DNA of 64,000 nt from an uncultured Clostridia bacterium. Lineage in GTDB: Bacteria; Bacillota; Clostridia; Peptostreptococcales; Anaerovoracaceae. The position numbers and the translations under genes were made by a program. Positions 41,496-49,181 of the stretch are shown piece after piece (the stretch's first letter is position 1; every line of letters starts with the position of its first letter). Where the stretch lies: NCBI GenBank assembly GCA_937900415.1, contig CALCEY010000015.1, positions 1-64,000 of the forward strand, read 5' to 3'. The notes beneath the pieces are model-generated. The model ran no database searches, was not told the origin of the DNA, and was given only the letters and a program-made list of their open reading frames with translations.

Positions 41496-41690
41496 CTAAT
41501 ACCAGAAAGTTTTTGTTATCGTTTTACCCTTATGAGTGATTTTAAATTGATAGCCTTTGTCAATAATAGCCCCGGCGCCTGTCAATATGTTTATTTGCAT
41601 CTTTGTTGCGCTGCGCCTTTGTATAGTATATGTTCCGGCAGAACCAGCCCATGTATATGTTAAAATTATATCATTTTTTTGGGGTACAAG
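41496..41690 (-). pseudogene. 5'-truncated gene remnant (64 codons, no start)
   Basis: A minus-strand frame is open from 41690 to TAG at 41496-41498 and has protein-like composition: a Thr/Gly-rich beta pattern (LTYTWAGSAGTYTIQRR, then GYQFKITHKGKTITKTFWY). There is no ATG, GTG or TTG with an RBS near its beginning, and a stop precedes it directly. It starts just after the lysR terminator. It is probably the tail of a lost extracellular beta-sandwich protein; the family was not recognised. A chance frame is the alternative. Confidence 0.4.
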
Positions 41691-41699
41691 TTAAAACCA

Positions 41700-41724
41700 A
41701 AAACAAAAAGGACTTAAAAAGTCC
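41700..41724 (-). terminator. Terminator of the lysR gene
   Basis: Read on the minus strand, GGACTT-TTT-AAGTCC (complement of 41710-41724) is followed by a T-rich run. Confidence 0.75.
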
Positions 41725-41735
41725 GTGTAACAGAG

Positions 41736-42608
41736 TTATAAATTACGGGGAGTATTTATAATAAAATTTATGAAATCTTCAACATGAGGCTCAACGGCTT
41801 TGGCCGCGGGAAAGACGACATATACATCGCTTTTGAGAGCTTCGCTATTTTGGATTTCTTTTGTTACGACTGCTTCTTCGCAGGAGATGTTTGCAATGGA
41901 GCCGGGGAGAATAGCGACGCCCATACCGCCGGCAGCCATAGAAAAGGCGGTTCTGTTATCATCACAGATGAAGCTGTAGTTGAGATATGTTTTACGGTCG
42001 TTTTCCGCTGCAAAATCTATGAAGCCTTTCCAACGTCTTACTGTTATGACTGGGATGTCATGCAGCTCGTGAAGCGATACCGCGTCCTTTTCGAGGCCTT
42101 TGAAAAAATGAGAAGCGCCTATAGCCACAAGGCGGTCATCGGCCAGCTTGACGGATTTAAACTGGCTGTCGAATTCAAAAGGTGTTCTTATGAAAACCAT
42201 GTCCAGCATTATGTTTTTTAAAAGCTCGAGGAGCTCAAAGGTGTTTTTTTCTGTAAATTCATAATAAACGGGATTGCTTTTGTTGAATTCTTTTATATAA
42301 TCGAGAGAATATTCCACAAGCGAGGTTGTTACGCCGATACGGATTATGTTTGTGCTGCTGGTAAGCTCACGTACTATAAGGTCGCTGTAGGAGATTAAAG
42401 AGGCGGCTCTTTTGTACAAAAGGCGGCCTTTTTCCGTAAGCTGAACGCCCTTAGGAGAACGCTCGAAAATCTTTATCCCAAGCTCATATTCGAGAGCCTT
42501 GAGCTGGCGGCTCAAAGGCGGTTGAGAAATATGCAGCGATTCTGCGGCTTTACATATAGAGCCTTGCTCCACAATCTTTATTAAGTTTTTCAGTACGTGA
42601 ATATCCAT
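41736..42608 (-). CDS. LysR-type transcriptional regulator
   Basis: This 290-residue LTTR has an N-terminal winged helix (residues 1-60: MDIHVLKNLIKIVEQGSICK, then AAESLHISQPPLSRQLKALE) and a C-terminal co-inducer domain. The start at 42608 was chosen because GAGGT lies before it and the LysR fold starts with this Met. It is divergent from a lactate-permease-like gene, and a palindrome of the LTTR type, ATAC-N7-GTAT (42715-42729), lies between the two genes. It probably activates the permease, and perhaps the TRAP and amidohydrolase genes, when an organic acid is present. Confidence 0.92.
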   Translation of the reverse strand: MDIHVLKNLIKIVEQGSICKAAESLHISQPPLSRQLKALEYELGIKIFERSPKGVQLTEKGRLLYKRAASLISYSDLIVRELTSSTNIIRIGVTTSLVEYSLDYIKEFNKSNPVYYEFTEKNTFELLELLKNIMLDMVFIRTPFEFDSQFKSVKLADDRLVAIGASHFFKGLEKDAVSLHELHDIPVITVRRWKGFIDFAAENDRKTYLNYSFICDDNRTAFSMAAGGMGVAILPGSIANISCEEAVVTKEIQNSEALKSDVYVVFPAAKAVEPHVEDFINFIINTPRNL

Positions 42609-42713
42609 TTGCCTACCTCGGAAATAAAAGAAGATGAAGACCTGTAGCCTCAAAATTCAAATTTAGTTTTCCGGCTGTTTTAAAAAGTATACCACTGCTG
42701 TACCTTAAGGAGT

Positions 42714-42730
42714 CATACTAAAAAAGTATG
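42714..42730. promoter_or_regulatory. Palindrome matching a LysR binding site
   Basis: CATACT-AAAAA-AGTATG, containing ATAC-N7-GTAT, lies about midway between the divergent lysR and permease genes. T-N11-A-type palindromes of this size are typical LTTR recognition sites. Confidence 0.55.
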
Positions 42731-42804
42731 GGAATATGATATTAAGGTATTACTGTTTGAAAGTACGTTCATGGTAATATTTTATTGGAGGAACATGAAG
42801 AATT

Positions 42805-44346
42805 ATGGCAGAATTTTTATTATCATTATTACCGATAGCGGTGCTGCTGGTATGCTTGCTTGTGATAAACCTACCGGCAAAATATGCAAGCGCGATAGCT
42901 TTCGCAATTGCAGCGGCAGAATTTGTGCTCTGGTTTAAACCGGGAATATTCGGAATAGGCGTTACTGTCAGCAAAGGCATGGTAATGGCCGTATTTGTCG
43001 GACTTATAGCTCTGGGCGCAATGTTGCTTTATAACCTGGTAGACATATCGGGCGGCTTTGAAGTGATTAACGGTTTTTTATCAAAAATTTTTAAAGACAA
43101 ATTTGCCCTTTTTATAATGATTACATGGACATTTTCTGCTTTCCTGCAAGGAATAGCAGGATACGGCCTGCCTGCTGTAATAGCGACGACCATATTGGTG
43201 AAGTCGGGCTTTGATGTGGCCAAGTCGGCGGCAGCATCTCTTTTGGGACATTCATGGTCTATAACTTTCGGCTCCATGGGGTCTTCGATTTTTGCAATAG
43301 ATTTGGTGACGGATTCACCTGTAAAGGATACGCTCATAAGCATGTCCCGTTTCGGCTCTGTCGGAATGGTATGTTGCGGACTGGGCGTTTGTTTTATATA
43401 CGGAGGATTTAAGGGACTGGTAAAAGGACTGAAATATATAATACCGGCCTGGCTGGTGATGTCGGCGGCGCTGATGGTAATGGCACGTATGGAGATGGTT
43501 TCCGTTATAGGCTTTGTAACGGGGATGACAGGTGTTGCGGTCATGATACTGACGAGCAGGTTTTTCAGCAAAAAAGAAGATATGAGAGGTTCTGCCGGAG
43601 CGCCTTCTGCGAAAGCTTCTGAGCCTTGCGTAACCGGCAGAAAGCTGTTTGACAGCGTTCTCCCGTATATAATGGTCATCGTTATGTCCATAGGCTTTTT
43701 CCTGCTTAAGCCGACACTTGAGCTTTCGTTTTCATTTCCGGGCTATGAATCGGCAAAAGGAATCATGGTTGAGGCGGAAGAGGATTACGTTACCTTCAAC
43801 ATTTTGAAATATCCGTTTTCGATAATCGTGATAACGACGGCGATAAGCGTCATATATTATATGAAAATAAAGCTCCTGAAAAAAGGAGATTTGAAAACCA
43901 TAGTAAAAGCTACGGCCAAGAAGATAAAGTCTACTGAAATAACTCTCCTGCTGCTACTTTGCACGGCGTCTGTCATGATGGATTCCGGCATGACTGCTGT
44001 TCTTTCCGAGACGATAGTGGAATTTGCAGGACGGGGCTATGCGTTTATGTCATCTGTAATAGGGATGATGGGAGCTTTTATCACGGGAAGCAACACCAAT
44101 GCGAATATATTGTTCGGCTCATTGCAGGAAACGGCGGCGCTTTCTTTGGGAATGGCTACTGCAATAATATGCGCGCTGCAATCTGTGGCCGCGTCTGTAG
44201 GCGGGGCGATAGGGCCTACGACGACTGCTCTCGTGGCCGCCGCCGCTGAAAAGTCTGGAAAAGAAGGAGAAATATACAGATACACTCTTGCTCCCACAGT
44301 AATAACTGTCGCCGTGTTGGGTCTCATAGCTTTGGCTGTGGTGTGA
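42805..44346 (+). CDS. L-lactate permease family (LctP-like) transporter
   Basis: This 513-residue polytopic membrane protein has about 12-14 helices. The motifs GIAGYGLPAVIATTILV (about 109-125), LLGHSWSITFGSMGSS (about 141-156) and the C-terminal GAFITGSNTNANILFGSLQ stretch are typical of the LctP family, which imports lactate or glycolate with protons. The central loop (about 252-275) is variable. It is divergent from lysR and 255 bp before the TAXI binding-protein gene, which is on the same strand. The real substrate may be another 2-hydroxy acid. RBS GGAGG supports the start. Confidence 0.85.
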   Translation: MAEFLLSLLPIAVLLVCLLVINLPAKYASAIAFAIAAAEFVLWFKPGIFGIGVTVSKGMVMAVFVGLIALGAMLLYNLVDISGGFEVINGFLSKIFKDKFALFIMITWTFSAFLQGIAGYGLPAVIATTILVKSGFDVAKSAAASLLGHSWSITFGSMGSSIFAIDLVTDSPVKDTLISMSRFGSVGMVCCGLGVCFIYGGFKGLVKGLKYIIPAWLVMSAALMVMARMEMVSVIGFVTGMTGVAVMILTSRFFSKKEDMRGSAGAPSAKASEPCVTGRKLFDSVLPYIMVIVMSIGFFLLKPTLELSFSFPGYESAKGIMVEAEEDYVTFNILKYPFSIIVITTAISVIYYMKIKLLKKGDLKTIVKATAKKIKSTEITLLLLLCTASVMMDSGMTAVLSETIVEFAGRGYAFMSSVIGMMGAFITGSNTNANILFGSLQETAALSLGMATAIICALQSVAASVGGAIGPTTTALVAAAAEKSGKEGEIYRYTLAPTVITVAVLGLIALAVV

Positions 44347-44601
44347 TGAGACGATACGTTCGGGCAGCGCAACCGGGCGGTATGACTGAGCAGCGCGGTC
44401 AAGAAGCAAATCGGAAGTACGTTTGATGATGCAGAAGATACGGGATAAGTAAAACGTCATGAAATCGCGGGAGAAAAGGCTGTATAGCCCGGCATGTGAA
44501 CTGATTATGCCGGAGGAAAGACAAATGAGTTATGGTTCGCTGAAAGCGTTCTATATAAAGGTCACGCAAAAGAGGCTATCAAAAATGAAGGAGGATTTAT
44601 C

Positions 44602-45609
44602 ATGAAGCTTAAAAAAATTATGTCAGTTTTATTGGCTGTCAGCTTACTTATGCTTGCTCTGGCAGGCTGCGGCGGCGGAGACAAAAAAGAAGCCGAATCC
44701 GGAGAATCTATGCAGTATACCATGGGCACCATGAACGCTACAGGCGGATACATGACGCTGGCTACTGCTGTGGCACAAATTGTCAACACTGATATTGAGG
44801 GAATGAACCTGACTCCGGTAACAAGTCCGAGAGGAAGCGTTGAAAACGTAGAGACCGTTCAGAGCGGAGAAAGGGAGTTTGGAATAGCTTCCTCCAACGT
44901 GTGCAAGGACGGCTGGGAGAGAAGAGCCGATTTTGAGGGAAAAGATAAGACTGAAAATGTTTACGGCTGGTTCTGCGCCCATTACGGCATCACGTGGTCC
45001 ATTGCTCTTGAATCGTCCGGAATTAAGGAATGGAAAGATTTTGAGGGAAAGAAAGTTGCCATAGGAGCTCCCGGAAGCAACGACGCTTACCTTGCAAAAA
45101 ACATATTCTTCCCGATGGCCGGCGTTGATCCGGATAAGGTAAATATCGAATATCTCACTATGTCAGAGGCTTTAACTCAGATGAAAGACGGACATGTAGA
45201 CGCGTACATAGGAACGGCTGCTCCGGGTCTTGCCAGCATGGTGGATATGGCAAGTTCAAGAGAAACAAGATTCGTTCCGATGTCTCAGGAGGCAATAGAC
45301 AAATGCCTTGAGGCCTACCCTGAATTTATCAATATGCCTATGGTAAAAGAAGACGTTCCCGGAATAATAATGGATACTGATTCATGTCCTACGGTTGCGA
45401 TGAAGCACATAGCCATAGTTAACAAGGATGTTCCTGAGGACGTTGTGTATAAGATGACAAAAGCCGTATTTGAAAACCTCGAAGAAGTATATAAGGTTAA
45501 GAGTGAGTTTGACGTAATAACCCTTGAAGCGGCTTTAGAGGGCATGCCGATTGAGGTACACCCGGGTGCGATGAAGTATTTTGAGGAAAAAGGCATAAAA
45601 GTTAAATAA
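44602..45609 (+). CDS. TAXI-family TRAP transporter substrate-binding lipoprotein
   Basis: This 335-residue protein has the lipobox LAGC (Cys23). The mature part follows the TAXI pattern: YTMGTMNATGGYMTLATAVA at the start, the EFGIASSNV pocket region and GSNDAYLAKNIFFPMAGVDPDKV. TAXI proteins bind dicarboxylates, glutamate or other organic acids and feed fused DctQM membrane subunits, which are encoded next door. RBS GAAGGAGGAT is strong. Confidence 0.9.
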   Translation: MKLKKIMSVLLAVSLLMLALAGCGGGDKKEAESGESMQYTMGTMNATGGYMTLATAVAQIVNTDIEGMNLTPVTSPRGSVENVETVQSGEREFGIASSNVCKDGWERRADFEGKDKTENVYGWFCAHYGITWSIALESSGIKEWKDFEGKKVAIGAPGSNDAYLAKNIFFPMAGVDPDKVNIEYLTMSEALTQMKDGHVDAYIGTAAPGLASMVDMASSRETRFVPMSQEAIDKCLEAYPEFINMPMVKEDVPGIIMDTDSCPTVAMKHIAIVNKDVPEDVVYKMTKAVFENLEEVYKVKSEFDVITLEAALEGMPIEVHPGAMKYFEEKGIKVK

Positions 45610-45722
45610 AACATTATGTGAACGAATTACTGAAACGGGTTCGGGAGGCTGTTCGACGGCCTGCTGTGAAGAGGCGGCTTTCGAGCGGCTTCCCGGTCTG
45701 CTTAAGATAGGAGGAGCTTATC

Positions 45723-47774
45723 TTGAAAAATAAAGTAAAGGATAACAGGGAAAGGGCGGCAGCGCCTGAGGAAAATAGCAGCGCAGAAAATGTCTGCGCA
45801 GAAAACGGCGGCAGCGGCGGTACAGGGAATGCCAACGCCGATATTCTGGCCAAACTTAACGACGGCTCCATAGGCGCCGTAGACGACGTGCAGCTCAAAG
45901 GCGTTGATGGTAAAAAAATAATAAATATTATGTTTACCGCAGTGAGCATAGGAATAGTTTTATATACTTTATACATAGGCCTTTTCGGAATGCCTACGGT
46001 AATGGTACACAGAATATCACATGTATGCGTAATTCTGTTTGCCGCTCCCATGGTATATCCGTCAAAGATATTTAAGCAGGGAACCAAAGCAGAGCTGATA
46101 TTTAATATCTTCTGTACTGTGGTGGGAGTTGCAGCCGCGCTTTATGCTCTCGCCAACTGGATGAAATTTTTCAGCTACAGTTTGACTACCATGGACATAG
46201 TTATGCTGACTATTCTGGTGATAGCGGTGCTGGAATCTACCAGAAGAGCTATAGGAATCCCTATGGTTATCATCGCCTTTGTAGCCATCGCTTATTGTCT
46301 CATCGGGCCATATCTGCCCGGTGCGCTGGCACATAAGGGATATGAGTTTTCAAGAATAATAAACATGATTTGTGTTGGAACCGAAGGTCTGTTCAGTTCG
46401 ACGCTGGGCACGGCCTCGGTGGAAATAGCTGCCTTCCTGATTTTTTCGGCGCTGCTTCAGGCGAGCGGAGCATTGCAGTATTTCATGAGACTGGCTTTCT
46501 CAGTTGCCGGGGGATATACGGGAGGACCTGCCAAGGTAGCCGTAATATCCAGCGCAATGATGGGAACTGTATCGGGAAGTACGGTGGCTAACGTTACTGC
46601 AACAGGTTCCATCACAATACCTTTGATGAAAATGATGGGATTTAAGCCTGTTTATGCGGGTTCGGTTGAAGCCGTATCTTCGGCAGGCGGCTCCATAACA
46701 CCGCCTGTGCTTGGAGCGACGGCTTTTCTGATTGCAGAATTTCTCGACATGAGTTATTGGAGCGTAGCCGTGGCGGCGATTATACCTGCGATACTGTATT
46801 ATATAAGCTTGTTCAATTCGGTTCACGTAAGGAGCATGAAGGACGGTCTGCTTGGACTTCCGAAAGATTCGCTTCCGAATAAGCGCAAATCTCTTCAGGA
46901 CGCCATATTTCTCATACTGCCTATCTTAATTCTGATAGTTTTGATGGCTATGCAGTTCTCAGCGCTGATGGCTGCCATATATTCGACACTTGCGCTTCTT
47001 GTCGTAACTAATTTTAAAAAGGATACGAGACTTAATTTGCAGGTTCTGAGAAAAACTTGCAGGATGGCTCTTAAATCAATGCTTTCAGTTTCGGCGGCAT
47101 GTGCTTCGGCAGGTGTAATTATAGCGACGCTGAGCATGACCGGTCTCGGTCAGAAAGTCGGCGCCCTTATCACTGAATTTTCCGGCGGAAACTTGGTGGT
47201 TGCACTGATATTGACCCAGCTTGCAGCTCTGCTCTTGGGAACGGGACTTGTAACGCCGGCTACATATACTCTCCTTGGAGTATTATGTGCTCCTGCTCTT
47301 ATCGAGCTGGGTGCGGAGCCTATAGCGGCACATCTGTTCATCTTCCATTTTGCTATACTGGGAACGCTCACGCCTCCTGTATCTCTGGCAGCATTTGCAG
47401 CCGCAGGAATAGCAGGCTCAAACCCTATGAAGACGGGAATTGCTGCATTGAAGCTGGCGCTTCCGGGATTTCTGATACCGTATTTCTTCGTAATAAATCC
47501 TACTCTGGTCGGTCAGGGAGGATTTGTCGAAATTGCGATAGATATGATTACGGCCGTGATAGGAGTATTCTTCATGGACTATGCGATAGAAGGTTTCATT
47601 AAGAGAAAACTCAATATCGCTGTACGCTTCATGTGCGGAGCTGCGGGCATACTTCTGATATATCCTAGCTATTCCGTTTCCCTTATAGGTCTGGCGCTTG
47701 CGATAGCCGTCATAGTAATGGAAAGAATAGGAAGAAAAAAAGACGGCGGTGCGGCGAAAAATAAAGCGGCTTAA
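45723..47774 (+). CDS. TRAP transporter fused permease (DctQM, TAXI type)
   Basis: This 683-residue protein fuses the small (four-helix) and large (12-helix) TRAP subunits. An unusual N-terminal cytoplasmic tail of about 65 residues is rich in Glu, Asn, Ala and Gly. The DctM motifs GMMGTVSGSTVANVTATGSI-type sequence (about 275-295) and SAGGSITPPVLGATAFLIAEF (about 318-338) are clear, as is the end region FAILGTLTPPVSLAAFAAAG. It starts with TTG after AGGAGGAGC. It should move a carboxylate with sodium, using the TAXI protein made by the gene upstream. Confidence 0.9.
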   Translation: MKNKVKDNRERAAAPEENSSAENVCAENGGSGGTGNANADILAKLNDGSIGAVDDVQLKGVDGKKIINIMFTAVSIGIVLYTLYIGLFGMPTVMVHRISHVCVILFAAPMVYPSKIFKQGTKAELIFNIFCTVVGVAAALYALANWMKFFSYSLTTMDIVMLTILVIAVLESTRRAIGIPMVIIAFVAIAYCLIGPYLPGALAHKGYEFSRIINMICVGTEGLFSSTLGTASVEIAAFLIFSALLQASGALQYFMRLAFSVAGGYTGGPAKVAVISSAMMGTVSGSTVANVTATGSITIPLMKMMGFKPVYAGSVEAVSSAGGSITPPVLGATAFLIAEFLDMSYWSVAVAAIIPAILYYISLFNSVHVRSMKDGLLGLPKDSLPNKRKSLQDAIFLILPILILIVLMAMQFSALMAAIYSTLALLVVTNFKKDTRLNLQVLRKTCRMALKSMLSVSAACASAGVIIATLSMTGLGQKVGALITEFSGGNLVVALILTQLAALLLGTGLVTPATYTLLGVLCAPALIELGAEPIAAHLFIFHFAILGTLTPPVSLAAFAAAGIAGSNPMKTGIAALKLALPGFLIPYFFVINPTLVGQGGFVEIAIDMITAVIGVFFMDYAIEGFIKRKLNIAVRFMCGAAGILLIYPSYSVSLIGLALAIAVIVMERIGRKKDGGAAKNKAA

Positions 47775-47789
47775 AGGCAGGTGAATCAT

Positions 47790-49040
47790 ATGAGCACGAT
47801 GTTGATAAAACATGTTAATATAGTTGACTCCTCGGAGGGAGTAAGGCGGGAAAAAAATGTTTTGATAGAAAACGGAAAGATAAAAAGCATTTTCGGAAAC
47901 TCGGAAATCATGCCGGAGGCCGACTGCGTTTTAGATCTCGAAGGAAAATATCTGGCGCCCGGACTTATAGATATGCATGTGCATATGACTGCGGAAGCAG
48001 GAAAAGACAAATCGGGAATGGCGGGCGGAATATGGCGTACATGTACGCCTTCGCCGCTGAAGGCTATGCATTTTCTGCATAATTCAAGGAAAGCCATGAT
48101 GTCGGGCTTCACTACGTTAAGAAACTGCGGACATACGACGTATTATACGCCGGAGGATGTGGCTGTAAGAGACGCTATAAAAAAGGAGCTGGTGGATGGT
48201 CCAAACGTGGTGGCCTGCGCCGGCTACATAACCATGACGGCAGGTCACGGAGATTTATCTACCAACAGAAATCTCAGGAGACTTCCCGAATATAATATAG
48301 GGGACAGGTGCTTTAACGGAGTCTGGGGATGTGTTGAAGGAGTAAGGGAGAAAATAAGACACGGAGCAGACTTTATAAAGGTAATGGCCTCGGGAGGCAT
48401 GGGATCCAGCGGCGATGAGCCTGAATGGCCTAATTATACGGTGGAAGAACTTACGGCTATCGTGAATGAGGCCCATTCTTTCTACAGAAGAGTTGCGGCC
48501 CATACTCACAGTACGGAAGCGTCGAGAAGATGTATAGAAGCCGGTATAGATACGATAGAGCACGGCTGCGGTCTCAACGATGAAATGTGTGAAAAGATGG
48601 CGGAAAAAGGTCTGTTTCTTATTCCTACCATGCGGGTGGTCAACCGTCTGCTTGAAAGCGATGACAGAGAGGAAAGGGAAAAAGCCCAAAAGATGGCGGC
48701 GATTCATGACGGAGCTCTGTATGCCGCTCTCAGAAACGGTGTAAAGATAGGATATGGAACCGATACGATCAATGCTCTGAAACACGGAGAAAATGGGCAG
48801 GAAATTCTCAGCCTCCGGGAATACGGCATGAGCAGCAAACAGATTTTCGATGCGATAACTTCAGTGTCTGCACAGGCTCTCGGCAAAGAAGATGAAATCG
48901 GTCTGATCAGAGAAGGCATGAACGCCGACCTGATAGCCGTAGAGGAAAATCCTCTCGACAATGCAGAGATTCTGGCTTACGGAGATAACGTCAAGGTTGT
49001 AATCGTAAACGGCAGACTTGTTAAAAACGTGCAGTCCTGA
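47790..49040 (+). CDS. Imidazolonepropionase/prolidase-like amidohydrolase
   Basis: This 416-residue amidohydrolase-1 TIM-barrel enzyme has the metal motif DMHVHM (about 60-65), the Lys likely to be carboxylated in DFIKVMASGG (about 190), metal His in VAAHTHS (about 230) and DTIEHGC (about 250), and the catalytic Asp in GYGTDT (about 320). The group includes enzymes that hydrolyse dipeptides with Arg or Lys, aryl amides and imidazolones. It is 15 bp after the TRAP gene, so the imported compound is likely its substrate or leads to it. The start at 47790 was chosen for spacing from AGGCAGGTGA. Confidence 0.88.
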   Translation: MSTMLIKHVNIVDSSEGVRREKNVLIENGKIKSIFGNSEIMPEADCVLDLEGKYLAPGLIDMHVHMTAEAGKDKSGMAGGIWRTCTPSPLKAMHFLHNSRKAMMSGFTTLRNCGHTTYYTPEDVAVRDAIKKELVDGPNVVACAGYITMTAGHGDLSTNRNLRRLPEYNIGDRCFNGVWGCVEGVREKIRHGADFIKVMASGGMGSSGDEPEWPNYTVEELTAIVNEAHSFYRRVAAHTHSTEASRRCIEAGIDTIEHGCGLNDEMCEKMAEKGLFLIPTMRVVNRLLESDDREEREKAQKMAAIHDGALYAALRNGVKIGYGTDTINALKHGENGQEILSLREYGMSSKQIFDAITSVSAQALGKEDEIGLIREGMNADLIAVEENPLDNAEILAYGDNVKVVIVNGRLVKNVQS

Positions 49041-49115
49041 AAACGCAGGGCATAAAGGCGTTGACAAAACCGATGGGTTTTTTCGGCGCCCGCAGCCTTT
49101 GCTGTCAATACTTAA

Positions 49116-49144
49116 TCGACTTTGTCCCCTTTCTGTGCTATGAT
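49116..49144 (+). promoter_or_regulatory. Probable promoter of the GTPase-NYN gene
   Basis: TCGACT (49116-49121) and TATGAT (49139-49144) with a 17-bp spacer, 38 bp before the ATG. The GGATTT-like weak hairpin upstream (about 49067-49087) is not a clear terminator. Confidence 0.5.
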
Positions 49145-49181
49145 AAAAGATAATTATTATAGTGCGGAAAGGGGTATTTTC

